Counted from the first letter of the stretch, positions 1 through 9,725 are shown. The stretch is DNA of 64,000 bases from Paenibacillus tyrphae (GCF_024158745.1 NZ_JAMZAW010000023.1:62001-126000), one strand, 5' to 3'. Translations and numbers: made by a program. The notes: generated by a model from the letters alone, not told the origin.

Positions 1-556
1 GCATGGGACCATGGAGTATACGCCGCATCATCAGATGCTCGTGCGCATTGCGACGTCGGAGCCGGAAAGCGTAGCCGGAAGGCTCCGGGCTGCCGGACTG
101 CTGCTCGCTCCGGTCGGCGATGTCGCGCAGATCAAGGCTTGCGATTTTTGCAATATGGATAAGGCCGATTCGGTGCCGTACGCCGAAGAACTGCATCGTC
201 GACTGGGGGGGATGCGCGTACCGAAGGAGCTCAAAATCGGCTTCAACGGATGCGGCATGGCCTGCTACGGCGCGGTTAAGGAAGATATTGGAATTGTGTA
301 TCGGCGGGAGAAATTCGATTTGTTCCTGGGGGGCAAAACGGTCGGACGCAACGCCCATGTCGCGCAGCCGGTCGCCGAAGGAATCGAGCCGGAGCGTCTG
401 GTCGAAACGATCGAGCGCATTGTAGCACGTTATGCAGCGGACGGGCATCCGAACGAACGGTTTCATAAATTTTATAAACGCGTTAAGGAGCTGGAAGGCT
501 ACCGGTACCAGGAAGTGCCGGCGTTCCAGATCGAGAATGCGGTGTGCGGGGATTAA
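1..556 (+). CDS. cbiH60: CbiH60 C-terminal part, nitrite/sulfite reductase-like 4Fe-4S domain (5' end outside window)
   Basis: The reading frame is open to the left edge, so the gene starts before the window. What remains is a ferredoxin-like half-domain followed by a nitrite/sulfite reductase-type domain with CDFC and NGCGMAC, cysteine pairs that normally hold a 4Fe-4S centre. The next gene is cbiX and the order then matches the known B. megaterium operon (cbiH60-X-J-C-D-ET-L-F-G-A). There CbiH60 is a cobalt-factor III methyltransferase (C17, ring contraction) with just such a C-terminal extension. The assignment to CbiH60 is inferred, because the methyltransferase half is not visible. A stand-alone small sulfite reductase-like protein is the alternative. 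Confidence 0.8.
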   Translation, partial: HGTMEYTPHHQMLVRIATSEPESVAGRLRAAGLLLAPVGDVAQIKACDFCNMDKADSVPYAEELHRRLGGMRVPKELKIGFNGCGMACYGAVKEDIGIVYRREKFDLFLGGKTVGRNAHVAQPVAEGIEPERLVETIERIVARYAADGHPNERFHKFYKRVKELEGYRYQEVPAFQIENAVCGD

Positions 557-624
557 AGCTTACGCACTCTTTTGAAGCAACTGCTTAAAAGCAATAAGCA
601 ACAATGAAAATGAGGAGGAAGCGC

Positions 625-1653
625 ATGAACGCAGTATTGTTTGTTGGCCACGGCAGCCGGGACCCGGAAGGGAACGAGGAGATCCGGGAGTTTGTCCGTT
701 CGGTGGAAGGTCGGCTGGGGGAGCCGATCGTGGAGACGTGCTTCTTGGAATTCGAGGCGCCGTCCATTTCGAAAGGCATCGCGACATGCGTAGCGAAGGG
801 AGCAACGCGCATCGCGGTGGTGCCGATTACGCTGTTTGCTGCGGGCCATGCCAAGCTGCATATTCCGGCAGCCATCGATGAAGCGAGACTGAGATACCCG
901 GCGGTGCAGTTTATGTACGGCCGTCCGATCGGGGTGCACGAGCTGGCGCTGGATATTTTGATCTCCAGGCTGACGGAAGCGGGTGTGGACGGCTTGGCCG
1001 GGGCGGACGATACGGCGCTTCTGGTCATCGGACGCGGCAGCAGCGACGCGGATGCTAACAGCGATTTGTACAAAATTACACGGCTGCTCTGGGAGCGGCT
1101 TAAGGTAAAATGGGTAGAGACGGCGTTTATCGGCGTTACGGCGCCGCTGGTGGACGAAGGAATCGAGCGCTGTATCCGGCTTGGGGCGAAGCGGGTCGTC
1201 CTGCTGCCTTACTTTTTGTTCACCGGCGTGCTGATCAAGCGGATGGAGCAAATGACGGAAGCTTTTGCGGAGAAGTATCCAGATCAATCGTTTATACTGG
1301 CGGAATATTTCGGGTTCCACCCGACGCTGCAAACAATTCTGCTGGAGCGGGCCCAAGAAGCGCTACAAGGCGAAGCGCGGATGAACTGCGATATGTGCCA
1401 GTACCGTCTTGAAGCGATGAAACATCTGGACCATCATCACCATCACGACCACGAGCATGGGCACGATCATCACCATCACCATCATCACCACCATGAACAC
1501 GATCACGACCATGATCATCATCACGACCACGATCACCATCATGCGCACTCTCATGATCACTCTCATGATCACGACCACCACCATCCGGAAAGCGGCGGCG
1601 CGAAGCCCGCGGGGCCGTCAGAGGCGGCTGCGTCGAAAGAGGTGCTGTCATGA
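625..1653 (+). CDS. cbiX: Sirohydrochlorin cobaltochelatase CbiX, long form with CxxC and His-rich tail
   Basis: CbiX inserts Co2+ into sirohydrochlorin, the committed step of the anaerobic B12 route. The N-terminus VLFVGHGSRDPEGNEE is the CbiX/CbiK signature, and the length (342 aa) fits the two-domain form. Residues about 253-258 read MNCDMC, the MxCxxC motif that holds a 4Fe-4S centre in B. megaterium CbiX. Residues about 269-320 are almost only His and Asp, a probable cobalt or nickel store. The start at 625 is preferred over the in-frame ATG at 604 because AGGAGG lies at 613-618. The stop overlaps the next start (ATGA), so translation is probably coupled. Confidence 0.95.
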   Translation: MNAVLFVGHGSRDPEGNEEIREFVRSVEGRLGEPIVETCFLEFEAPSISKGIATCVAKGATRIAVVPITLFAAGHAKLHIPAAIDEARLRYPAVQFMYGRPIGVHELALDILISRLTEAGVDGLAGADDTALLVIGRGSSDADANSDLYKITRLLWERLKVKWVETAFIGVTAPLVDEGIERCIRLGAKRVVLLPYFLFTGVLIKRMEQMTEAFAEKYPDQSFILAEYFGFHPTLQTILLERAQEALQGEARMNCDMCQYRLEAMKHLDHHHHHDHEHGHDHHHHHHHHHEHDHDHDHHHDHDHHHAHSHDHSHDHDHHHPESGGAKPAGPSEAAASKEVLS

Positions 1654-2429
1654 TCGTTGTGCTGGCCGGGACGAGCGACGCCCGGGAGCTGGCGCTGCTT
1701 ATCCGCGCGGAGGGCTATCCGCTCGTCGCCACCGTCGTGACCGAGAGCGCGGCCAAGAGCCTCGAAGAAGCGGGGCTCGAGGTGCGCATGGGTCGGCTTG
1801 ACGCACACGGCTTGGCCGATTTGATCCGCAGCCGCGGCGCCCAAGCGGTGGTCGATGCGAGCCATCCGTTTGCGGAGGAAGCCTCCCGCAACGCGATGGC
1901 GGCGGCCGAGCAGGCAGGGGTGCCTTATATCCGCTACGAGCGCGAGCGCGGATCGTACGATGGGCACCCGCGGCTGTTTTTCGTCGACGATTACGAAGAA
2001 GCGGCTGAGCTGGCGGCGCAGAAGCGCGGGGTCGTCATGCTGACGACGGGAAGCAAGACGCTGCAAATCTTTGCCGAGAAGCTGATCGGGCTGCCGGACA
2101 CGACACTGGTGGCGCGCATGCTGCCGCGCAAGGACAATATGGAGAAATGCGAGCAGCTCGGCCTGGAGCAGAAGAACATTATCGCGATGCAGGGGCCTTT
2201 TTCCAAAGAGCTGAACCAGGCGCTGTACAAGCATTACGGCGTCAACGTCATCGTCACGAAGGAAAGCGGCAAGGTCGGCGCGGTGGAGGAAAAGCTGTCG
2301 GCGGCGCTCGAAATGGATATCGATACGATTGTTATCGGACGGCCGCAGTTGGAGTACGGCGAAGTGTATTCGGATTTTGAAGGCGTCACGAACGCGTTAA
2401 ACGCATTATTTCAGGAGGTGCGCGATTAA
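1650..2429 (+). CDS. cbiJ: Cobalt-precorrin-6A reductase (CobK/CbiJ family)
   Basis: The enzyme reduces cobalt-precorrin-6A to 6B with NAD(P)H. The 259-aa length is typical. The N-terminus MIVVLAGTSDARELA is the family's glycine-rich start, and DASHPFAEEASRNA around residue 70 is the conserved CbiJ/CobK motif. The C-terminal VIVTKESGKVG is also usual. It sits between cbiX and cbiC, overlapping cbiX by four bases, and carries AGGAGG at 2413-2418 near its 3' end that serves cbiC. Because the whole operon is of the early-cobalt type, the CbiJ name is preferred over CobK. Confidence 0.92.
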   Translation: MIVVLAGTSDARELALLIRAEGYPLVATVVTESAAKSLEEAGLEVRMGRLDAHGLADLIRSRGAQAVVDASHPFAEEASRNAMAAAEQAGVPYIRYERERGSYDGHPRLFFVDDYEEAAELAAQKRGVVMLTTGSKTLQIFAEKLIGLPDTTLVARMLPRKDNMEKCEQLGLEQKNIIAMQGPFSKELNQALYKHYGVNVIVTKESGKVGAVEEKLSAALEMDIDTIVIGRPQLEYGEVYSDFEGVTNALNALFQEVRD

Positions 2430-3079
2430 TGGATTTTCGCACGGAATTTAAACCGCTTACCGTTCAACCGCAGGAAATTGAAGAAAAAAGCTTCGAAATG
2501 ATCACGGAGGAGCTTGGCGAGCACAACTACACGGAAGAGCAGTTCAAGGTCGTGCAGCGCGTCATTCACGCGTCGGCGGATTTTGAGCTTGGGCGCAGCC
2601 TGGTGTTCCATCCGGATGCGATCCGCGCCGGAATCGAAGCGATCCGCAGCGGCAAGCCGGTGGTGGCGGACGTGCAGATGGTGCAGGTCGGCATCAGCAA
2701 GCCGCGGCTGGCTAAGTACGGCGGCGACGTGCGGGTATACATTTCGGATGCGGATGTGATGGAGGAAGCGAAACGGCTAAACACGACCCGGGCGATCATT
2801 TCCATACGGAAAGCGGCGCGGGAAGCGGACGGCGCGATTTATGCGATCGGCAATGCGCCGACGGCGCTGCTGGAGCTGATCCGTCTCGTCAAGGAAGGGG
2901 AGGCGCGCCCGGGACTGATCGTCGGCGTTCCGGTCGGCTTCGTATCGGCGGCCGAGTCCAAGGAAGAGCTGCTGAAGCTGGACGTGCCGTTTATTACGAA
3001 TATCGGGCGGAAGGGCGGCAGCCCGGTCGCGGTGGCGACCGTCAACGCGCTGTCGCTGCTCGCCGAACGGCAGGGATAA
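2429..3079 (+). CDS. cbiC: Cobalt-precorrin-8 methylmutase CbiC
   Basis: CbiC moves the C11 methyl group to C12, turning cobalt-precorrin-8 into cobyrinic acid. The 216-aa protein has RVIHASADFE near residue 47, carrying the catalytic histidine of the CbiC/CobH family. VGVPVGFVSAAESKEEL and IGRKGGSPVAVATVNAL at the C-terminus are strongly conserved family blocks. The start codon shares a base with the stop of the preceding reductase gene (TAATG) and is preceded by AGGAGG, so the start is secure. Confidence 0.95.
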   Translation: MDFRTEFKPLTVQPQEIEEKSFEMITEELGEHNYTEEQFKVVQRVIHASADFELGRSLVFHPDAIRAGIEAIRSGKPVVADVQMVQVGISKPRLAKYGGDVRVYISDADVMEEAKRLNTTRAIISIRKAAREADGAIYAIGNAPTALLELIRLVKEGEARPGLIVGVPVGFVSAAESKEELLKLDVPFITNIGRKGGSPVAVATVNALSLLAERQG

Positions 3080-3083
3080 CGCG

Positions 3084-4220
3084 ATGGCGGACGGCGGGGA
3101 AAAGGAAACGAAGCCGCTCCGGCATGGCTATACGACGGGCGCCTGCGCGACGGCGGCGGCTCAAGCGGCACTCGAGGCGCTGATTATGCAGGAGTCCCAG
3201 ACGCAAGCGACCATTCGCCTACCGATCGGGCAGGACGTGACGTTTGAAATTGTCGCCTGCGCTTATGCGTCCGATTGGGCGTCCGCCGAGGTGATCAAAG
3301 ACGGCGGAGACGACCCGGACGCCACGCACGGCGCGCGGATCATCAGCGAGGTGTTCTGGCGCGAAGCGCCGGGGATCGAGATCGACGGCGGCGTCGGGGT
3401 CGGCCGGGTGACGAAGCCAGGGCTGCCGATCGAGGTCGGACAGGCGGCGATCAATCCGGTGCCGCGGAAAATGATCCGCGAAGCTGTCGAAGCGGTGCTG
3501 AACCGCTATGAGCTGCATCGCGGCGTGCGCGTGGTCGTCTCCGTGCCGGATGGCGAGGAGATTGCGAAGAAGACGCTCAACGCGCGGCTTGGCATCCTCG
3601 GCGGCATCTCGATTTTGGGGACGCGGGGCATTGTGGTGCCGTTCTCGACAGCCGCTTACAAAGCGAGCGTCGCGCAGGCGATCCGCGTGGCGGTCAAGGG
3701 CGGCTGCAGCCACGTGGTGCTGTCGACCGGCGGGCGCAGCGAGAAGTTCGGCATGGAGCTGTATCCGGAGCTGCCGGAGGAAGCGTTTGTCGAGATGGGC
3801 GATTTCGTCGGCTTTGCGATTCAGCAATGCGCGCGGCAGGGTATCAGCAAAATAACGCTCGTTGGCATGATGGGTAAATTTTCCAAAGTGGCGCAGGGCG
3901 TGATGATGGTTCATTCGAAGAGTGCCTCGGTCGATTTCGGATTTCTGGCGTGTATGGCGGAGGAAGCGGGAGCGCCGGAGGCGGCCGTCAAGGAAATTTT
4001 GGAAGCGAATACGGCAGCGCAGGTCGGCGATCAGATGCAGGCGCTGGGCTGTACCGCATTTTTCGACGTGATGTCCAGCCACTGCTGCCGGGAATCGCTG
4101 CGTGAAGCGGGTGCGCTTGGACCTGAAGCGAAGTTGCAAACGCCGCTAGAGGTCGAAACGGTGATCATTTCGATGAAGGGGGCGCTGTTGGGGCGCAAAA
4201 GCATGACGAACGAGGTTTAA
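3084..4220 (+). CDS. cbiD: Cobalt-precorrin-5B C1-methyltransferase CbiD
   Basis: CbiD methylates C1 of cobalt-precorrin-5B and belongs only to the anaerobic pathway, so it identifies the route. The family signature LRHGYTTGACATAAAQAAL is at residues about 13-31, and DGGDDPDATHGA follows near residue 75. The 378-aa length is normal. It starts four bases after cbiC and a GGCAGGGA sequence just upstream can serve as ribosome binding site. About 87 bases separate it from cbiET, the only noticeable gap in the middle of the operon. Confidence 0.95.
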   Translation: MADGGEKETKPLRHGYTTGACATAAAQAALEALIMQESQTQATIRLPIGQDVTFEIVACAYASDWASAEVIKDGGDDPDATHGARIISEVFWREAPGIEIDGGVGVGRVTKPGLPIEVGQAAINPVPRKMIREAVEAVLNRYELHRGVRVVVSVPDGEEIAKKTLNARLGILGGISILGTRGIVVPFSTAAYKASVAQAIRVAVKGGCSHVVLSTGGRSEKFGMELYPELPEEAFVEMGDFVGFAIQQCARQGISKITLVGMMGKFSKVAQGVMMVHSKSASVDFGFLACMAEEAGAPEAAVKEILEANTAAQVGDQMQALGCTAFFDVMSSHCCRESLREAGALGPEAKLQTPLEVETVIISMKGALLGRKSMTNEV

Positions 4221-4307
4221 CGGTCTGCTTGCGCTTGCATAGAGGACTACGATTGACCGGACTCGGACTCCGGCAGGCAGGCGGGCGAGAAGGAAAGGGG
4301 TACACGC

Positions 4308-5558
4308 ATGGAAGAAAAAATCGCAGTGATCGGGATTGGCGACGACGGAGCGGCGGGTTTGCCGCAGGCATATCTCGACCGGATTCGGCAAACCGAGCTA
4401 TTGATTGGCGGGGAGCGGCAGCTGCAGTTTTTTGCCGACACCGCCGCTGAAAAGGTCGTGCTCAAAAGCGGGCTGTCCGAGCTGACGGAGCGCCTGAGGT
4501 CGGAAACCCGGAACGCGGTGGTGCTGGCCTCGGGCGATCCGTTGTTTTACGGGATCGGAGGCTATTTGGCCGGCAAGCTGCCCGGGCGGGTGGAGGTTTA
4601 CCCGCAAGTAAGCTCGCTGCAGCTTGCTTTTGCGCGGATCGGCGAGAGCTGGCAGGACGCCGTAGTCGTCAGCGCACACGGACGCAGCATGCAAGGCTTG
4701 GCGCAGCGGATCGACGGTGCGAAGAAGGTGGCGCTGCTCACGGACGAGCACAATACGCCGGGGGCAATTGCCCGCTATTTGCTGAATTACGGCATGACCG
4801 AATACGAAGTATTCGTCGGCGAGAACCTCGGAGGACCTGCCGAGCGGACGGGCTGGTACGGACTGCAGGAACTGGCGGATACGGTGCAGACGCACTTTTC
4901 GCCGCTCAATGTCGTCGTGCTGCGGATGCGCAAAGACGCCGAACCGCCGCGCTGGGCGCTCGGCATCGAGGATGGAGAGTTTGCGCAGCGGAAGCCGGAC
5001 AAAGGACTCATCACGAAAAAGGAAGTCCGTGTGCTCAGCTTGGCGGCCCTGCAGTTGAAGCGGGACAGCGTCGTTTGGGATATCGGCACCTGCACAGGCT
5101 CGGTCGCGATCGAAGCGGCGAAAATCTGCCGCGAAGGCGCGGTCTACGCCATCGAGAAGAACGAGGGCGACCTGGATAATTTTCACGAGAACTCCCGCAA
5201 ATTCCGTACGGACATTACCGCCGTACACGGCAAAGCGCCCCAAGGTCTGGAGCAGTTTCCCGATCCTGATGCGGTCTTTATCGGCGGCAGCGGCGGCGAG
5301 CTGCGCGAGCTGTTGGCCGTGTGCTGTGCCCGGCTGAAGCCGGAAGGGCGGATCGTGCTGAACGCGGTGACGATCGAGAATTTGTCCGCCGCGGCGCAAG
5401 CTTTTGCCGCGGAAGGGTTCGTAACGGACATTACGCTGACCCAGGTGAGCCGCAGCAAGCCGATTTTGGACATGACGCGGTTTGAAAGCTTGAATCCGGT
5501 ATACATCATTGCAGCGCGGAAGCGGACGGATAAAGGAGAGGACGGAACGGATGAGTAA
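4308..5558 (+). CDS. cbiET: CbiE-CbiT fusion, cobalt-precorrin-7 C5- and cobalt-precorrin-6B C15-methyltransferase
   Basis: One 416-aa chain joins the two enzymes that methylate C5 and C15 and remove the C12 acetate carboxyl. Residues 1 to about 200 are the CbiE tetrapyrrole methylase, with [15 protein letters not shown]. Residues about 210-416 are CbiT, a Rossmann methyltransferase with [16 protein letters not shown] as its SAM loop. The fused form is common in Bacillales and matches CobL of the aerobic route in domain order. GAAAGGGG at about 4290 precedes the start. The stop overlaps the cbiL start by eight bases. Confidence 0.95.
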   Translation: MEEKIAVIGIGDDGAAGLPQAYLDRIRQTELLIGGERQLQFFADTAAEKVVLKSGLSELTERLRSETRNAVVLASGDPLFYGIGGYLAGKLPGRVEVYPQVSSLQLAFARIGESWQDAVVVSAHGRSMQGLAQRIDGAKKVALLTDEHNTPGAIARYLLNYGMTEYEVFVGENLGGPAERTGWYGLQELADTVQTHFSPLNVVVLRMRKDAEPPRWALGIEDGEFAQRKPDKGLITKKEVRVLSLAALQLKRDSVVWDIGTCTGSVAIEAAKICREGAVYAIEKNEGDLDNFHENSRKFRTDITAVHGKAPQGLEQFPDPDAVFIGGSGGELRELLAVCCARLKPEGRIVLNAVTIENLSAAAQAFAAEGFVTDITLTQVSRSKPILDMTRFESLNPVYIIAARKRTDKGEDGTDE

Positions 5559-6261
5559 ACTGGGCACGTTGTACGGATTGGGCGTGGGGCCGGGGGACCC
5601 CGAGCTGATTACGGTGAAGGCGTTCCGCCTGCTGAAGGAGTCGCCGGTGATCGCCTACCCCCGCAAAAAATCCGGGGCCAAGAGCTACGCTTTGGCGATT
5701 ACGGAACTGTACGTCGATACCCGGGAGAAGGAAATGGTCGGCCTGACCTTCCCGATGACGAAGGACCGCGAAGCGCTGGAGAAGCAGTGGAACAAGACGG
5801 TCGACACGGTATGGGGCTATCTCAGCCAAGGAAAAAATGTCGCGTTCGTCACGGAAGGCGATCCGATGCTATACAGCACATACATTCACCTGATGCGGCT
5901 CATGAAGGAGCGCCATCCCGAGGTGGAAGCCGTATCCATACCTGGGATCTCTTCCGTACTTGCTGCTGCGTCGAGGCTAGGCCTGCCGCTGGCGGATGGA
6001 GACGAGCAGGTGGCCGTCGTGCCGGCGACCGACGATTACGATGCGATGCGCCGGGCGATTGAAACGCACGACTGCGTCGTGTTCATCAAGGTAGCGAAGG
6101 TCATCGACCTGATGCTGACCGTGCTGCGCGATCTGGGGCTGGTCGACAAGGCAGCCGTCTTGACCAAGGTAACCTCTGCGGAGGAGCTGATCTGGCGCAA
6201 CATTGAGGAGCTGGCCGGACGGGAGCTGGAATATTTGACGCTGATGGTGGTGAGAAAATAG
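5551..6261 (+). CDS. cbiL: Cobalt-factor II C20-methyltransferase CbiL
   Basis: CbiL adds the C20 methyl group. The protein (236 aa from the ATG at 5551) begins [22 protein letters not shown], the typical SAM-dependent tetrapyrrole methylase start with the GxGPGDP loop. [17 protein letters not shown] and [16 protein letters not shown] are the second and third conserved blocks of the CbiL/CobI group. An in-frame codon at 5509 would give a longer ORF, but AAAGGAGAG at 5532-5540 points to 5551. The gene directly abuts cbiF. Confidence 0.94.
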   Translation: MSKLGTLYGLGVGPGDPELITVKAFRLLKESPVIAYPRKKSGAKSYALAITELYVDTREKEMVGLTFPMTKDREALEKQWNKTVDTVWGYLSQGKNVAFVTEGDPMLYSTYIHLMRLMKERHPEVEAVSIPGISSVLAAASRLGLPLADGDEQVAVVPATDDYDAMRRAIETHDCVVFIKVAKVIDLMLTVLRDLGLVDKAAVLTKVTSAEELIWRNIEELAGRELEYLTLMVVRK

Positions 6262-7038
6262 ATGAAAATTTATATTATCGGAGCAGGTCCCGGCGACCCG
6301 GATTTGATCACCGTCAAAGGGCTCCGCATTCTGCAGGAAGCGGACGTCGTATTGTACACGGATTCTCTTGTCAATGAGGAGCTGATTGCCCGGGCGAAGC
6401 CGGGGGCGGAGGTGCTGCAAAGCGCGGGCATGAGCCTGGAGGAAATGGTCGCGGTCATGACCGACCGGGTCAAAGCGGGCAAGCTCGTCGCCCGGGTGCA
6501 TACCGGCGATCCGGCTGTGTTCGGAGCAATTATGGAGCAAAAGGCGCTGCTCGCCAAAGAAGGCATCTCCTGCGAAATCATTCCGGGCGTCAGCTCGGTG
6601 TTTGCGTCCGCAGCCGCGGTCGGCGCGGAGCTGACGATCCCGGATCTGACGCAGACGCTGATTTTGACGCGGGCCGAGGGACGCACCCCGGTGCCGGACC
6701 GCGAGCAGCTGAAAGAGCTGGCGTCGCACCACTGTACGATCGCGCTGTTCCTCAGCGCGACGCTGACCAAAAAAGTCGTGCGCGAGCTGACCGAAGCCGG
6801 ATGGAGCCTCGATACGCCGGTAGCGGTCGTACAGCGGGCGACGTGGCCGGATCAACTGATCGTCCGCACGACGCTGGAGAAGCTGGACGAGGATATGCGG
6901 ACGAACGGCATTCGCTCGCATGCGATGATTTTGGCCGGGTGGGCGCTTGACCCGAATATCCACGAGAAAGACGAATACCGCTCCAAGCTGTACGATAAGG
7001 CGTTCACTCACGGTTACCGCAAAGGAGTGAAGGAATGA
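6262..7038 (+). CDS. cbiF: Cobalt-precorrin-4 C11-methyltransferase CbiF
   Basis: CbiF methylates C11 of cobalt-precorrin-4. The 258-aa sequence begins KIYIIGAGPGDPDLITVKG and continues with VHTGDPAVFGAIMEQ and EIIPGVSSVFASAAAVG, the three SAM-pocket motifs of CbiF/CobM. ALFLSATLTKKVV is a further CbiF-type block. It starts on the base after the cbiL stop and ends inside the start of cbiG (ATGATG), a strong sign of translational coupling. Confidence 0.94.
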   Translation: MKIYIIGAGPGDPDLITVKGLRILQEADVVLYTDSLVNEELIARAKPGAEVLQSAGMSLEEMVAVMTDRVKAGKLVARVHTGDPAVFGAIMEQKALLAKEGISCEIIPGVSSVFASAAAVGAELTIPDLTQTLILTRAEGRTPVPDREQLKELASHHCTIALFLSATLTKKVVRELTEAGWSLDTPVAVVQRATWPDQLIVRTTLEKLDEDMRTNGIRSHAMILAGWALDPNIHEKDEYRSKLYDKAFTHGYRKGVKE

Positions 7039-8261
7039 TGAGCGCGAAGGGCGGAGACGGCGAGCGGAACGGTATGGTGGCGTCGGCTGGAGCGGTGGGC
7101 GACGCGCCCGGAGCCGCGGTGGACGGGGCTCAGCCCATTGTTCTGCAGGAAGGCGTGATCCCTGCCGTCCGCTTGAACGGAGACTACGCCGTCGTCGCCA
7201 TTACGAAGCACGGCGTGGAGCTGGCACGGCGTTTGCAGAGCACGTTCTCCCATGCGGACGTATATTACATGTCCAAATTCGCGCGAGGCGACGAGGCGGC
7301 AAAAGGCATCCAATTGTTCGAGGGCAGCGTGCGGCTGCTTTTTCCCGCGTTGTTCCCGGCGTATAAGGGCATCATTTGCATCATCTCGCTCGGCGCGGTG
7401 GTTCGGATGATCGCGCCGCTGCTGGAGGATAAAAAGAAAGACCCCGGCATCGTCGTCATCGACGACAAAGGGGAGCATGTCATCAGCGTGCTGTCGGGCC
7501 ATCTGGGTGGAGCCAACGAGCTGACGCGCGAGGTGGCGGCGGCGCTGGGCGCCAGACCTGTGCTGACGACCGCGTCGGACGTGCAGAAGACGATCGCCGT
7601 CGACCTGTTCGGCCGCCGCTTCGGCTGGACATGGGAGTCAGCCGACAAGCTGACGCCGGTCAGCGCGTCCGTCGTCAACGAAGAGCGCGTCGCCGTCGTC
7701 CAGGAGTCCGGCGAGCCGGACTGGTGGCTGTACGACACGCCGCTGCCGCAGACGATCCGCGTGTACGGCGACGTGCGGAGCGCGCTGGCGTACGAGCCGC
7801 AGGCGGCGCTGGTGGTCACGCACCGGCAGCTTGAGGCCGACGAGGAAGTGATTCTCTCCAACGGCGTGCTGTACCGGCCGAAGGTGATCGCGCTGGGCAT
7901 CGGCTGCAACCGCGGCACGTCTGCGGAGGAGATCGAAGCGGTGATCCGCGAGACGCTCGAAGAGCTGCGCTTCTCGATCCGCAGCGTCAAGGCGGTCTGC
8001 ACGATCGATCTGAAGAAGGACGAGGAAGGGCTGCTTGCTGTCTGCGCCAAATACGGATGGCCCCTTGAATGCTATACGCCGGGCGAATTGAACGAGATGC
8101 CGATGGAAGAGCCGTCGGACACGGTGTTCAAGTTCACCGGCGCTTACGGAGTCAGCGAGCCCGCGGCCAAACGGTACACCGGCGCGGAGCGGCTAGCACT
8201 GATCAAAAAGAAAAGCGGCAACGTAACGATTTCCGTCGGTCTTCTGGCGTTTGGGAAGTAG
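7035..8261 (+). CDS. cbiG: Cobalt-precorrin-5A hydrolase CbiG
   Basis: CbiG opens the delta-lactone of cobalt-precorrin-5A and releases acetaldehyde, a step found only in the anaerobic route. LGAVVRMIAPLLEDKKKDPGI and VISVLSGHLGGANELTREVA are the N- and middle-domain signatures; VIALGIGCNRGTSAEEIEAV opens the C-terminal domain. At 408 aa the protein is a little long because of an unconserved, Gly/Ala-rich N-terminus of about 35 residues. Starts at 7035, 7038 or 7074 are all possible; GGAGTGAAGGA before 7035 favours the first two. Confidence 0.93.
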   Translation: MMSAKGGDGERNGMVASAGAVGDAPGAAVDGAQPIVLQEGVIPAVRLNGDYAVVAITKHGVELARRLQSTFSHADVYYMSKFARGDEAAKGIQLFEGSVRLLFPALFPAYKGIICIISLGAVVRMIAPLLEDKKKDPGIVVIDDKGEHVISVLSGHLGGANELTREVAAALGARPVLTTASDVQKTIAVDLFGRRFGWTWESADKLTPVSASVVNEERVAVVQESGEPDWWLYDTPLPQTIRVYGDVRSALAYEPQAALVVTHRQLEADEEVILSNGVLYRPKVIALGIGCNRGTSAEEIEAVIRETLEELRFSIRSVKAVCTIDLKKDEEGLLAVCAKYGWPLECYTPGELNEMPMEEPSDTVFKFTGAYGVSEPAAKRYTGAERLALIKKKSGNVTISVGLLAFGK

Positions 8262-8330
8262 CCACGCGCACGTGGCTGCTGTGCGGAAGCATAAAAACGG
8301 AAATTTCAGCTTTGCAGCGGAAAGGAGTCG

Positions 8331-9725
8331 ATGAATCTCATGAGCGAATCTAGAGCGCACCGAAGCCTCGTCGTGGCCGGAACGGGAAGCGGAGCCGGCA
8401 AAACGACCGTTACCCTCGGACTCATGTCGGCGCTCCGCCGCCGGGGAATGACGGTGCAGGGCTTCAAATGCGGCCCGGACTATATCGATCCGACGTATCA
8501 TAAGGCGGTGACGGGCAGACCGTCCCGCAATTTGGACAGCTGGATGCTGACCCCGGACACGGTGAAGGAAATTTACGCCCGGGCTTCCCGGGATGCGGAC
8601 ATTTCGATCATCGAAGGCGTGATGGGATTTTACGACGGCAAAGATCCGTTGTCCAATACGGGAAGCACGGCGGAAATCAGCCTGCTGCTCGATTGCCCCG
8701 TCCTGCTTGTCGTGAACTGCCAGAGCATGGCCCGCAGCGCCGCGGCCATCGTCAAAGGCTTCCAGTGCCTGGAGCCGCGCGCCCGCATCGCCGCCGTATT
8801 CGCCAACAAGGTCGGCAGCGACGGACATTACCGGATCGTGAAGGAAGCGATCGAGCAGGAATGCGGCATTCCCGTTATCGGGTACATGAAGCGGGAGGAT
8901 TCGCTTTCCGTTCCCGAACGGCATCTGGGGCTGGTGCCGTCCATCGAGCGCGGGGAGCTTGGCGGCTTGTTCGAAGCGCTGGCCGACCGGATCGATCAGA
9001 CGGTCGATATGGACCGTCTGCTGGAGCTGGCGCAAGCGTCCGAGCCTTCGGCCGTCCCTCAGCCGCGCTTGTTCGCCGAGCCGTCCCACCGTTACCGTGT
9101 AAGGATGGCGGTCGCCCGGGACGCCGCATTTCATTTTTATTACCCGGAAAATTTGGAGCTGCTGGAACTGTACGGGGCGGAGCTCGTCTACTTCTCGCCG
9201 CTGGCCGGGGAGCCGCTGCCGGAAGACGTGCAGGGCTTGTATATCGGCGGCGGATTCCCCGAGGAGTTTGCCGAGCGGCTAAGCGCCCAGACGCAGGTCA
9301 CGGACTCGATCCGCAGCGCCGTGGAGCGCGGGCTTCCGACGCTGGCCGAATGCGGCGGCTTTATGTATTTGACCGGAGCGATCGGAGATACGCAGGGGCG
9401 AAGCTATCCGATGCTGGGCCTCGTCCCGGGGCAAGTGACGATGCAGACGAAGCTGGCTGCGCTAGGATTGCGGGAGGTCACGGGAGCGGAAGGCAACTTT
9501 CTGCTGCCTGCAGGGGAGACGGCCCGCGGGCACGAATTCCATTACTCGGTTTACGAGCCGCAGTCGGAGCTGCCTCACGCTTATGAGACAAAGGGACTGC
9601 GCGGCGCGAAAAAGGACGGCTGCCTGCTCCATCGGACGGTAGCCGGCTACACGCACTTGCATTTTGCTTCGAACCCCGGCATCGTGGCGCGCTGGCTGGA
9701 ATGCTGCGAAGCGTACGGCCAATAG
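8331..9725 (+). CDS. cbiA: Cobyrinic acid a,c-diamide synthase CbiA
   Basis: CbiA amidates the a and c carboxylates of cobyrinic acid using ATP and glutamine. The P-loop VAGTGSGAGKTTVTLG is near residue 15. A class I glutaminase domain fills the C-terminal half, with nucleophile Cys in LAECGGFMYLTG and His in GHEFHYS. The 464-aa length is typical. AAAGGAG at 8321-8327 lies 3 nt before the ATG at 8331 and 12 nt before the ATG at 8340, so the start is uncertain by three codons. It is the last gene of the operon and a terminator follows. Confidence 0.95.
   Translation: MNLMSESRAHRSLVVAGTGSGAGKTTVTLGLMSALRRRGMTVQGFKCGPDYIDPTYHKAVTGRPSRNLDSWMLTPDTVKEIYARASRDADISIIEGVMGFYDGKDPLSNTGSTAEISLLLDCPVLLVVNCQSMARSAAAIVKGFQCLEPRARIAAVFANKVGSDGHYRIVKEAIEQECGIPVIGYMKREDSLSVPERHLGLVPSIERGELGGLFEALADRIDQTVDMDRLLELAQASEPSAVPQPRLFAEPSHRYRVRMAVARDAAFHFYYPENLELLELYGAELVYFSPLAGEPLPEDVQGLYIGGGFPEEFAERLSAQTQVTDSIRSAVERGLPTLAECGGFMYLTGAIGDTQGRSYPMLGLVPGQVTMQTKLAALGLREVTGAEGNFLLPAGETARGHEFHYSVYEPQSELPHAYETKGLRGAKKDGCLLHRTVAGYTHLHFASNPGIVARWLECCEAYGQ

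Noticed and set aside
1-9725. Apparent lack of cbiH in the pathway
   Set aside because: The partial first gene carries the C-terminal domain typical of CbiH60, so the methyltransferase half is expected just outside the window.
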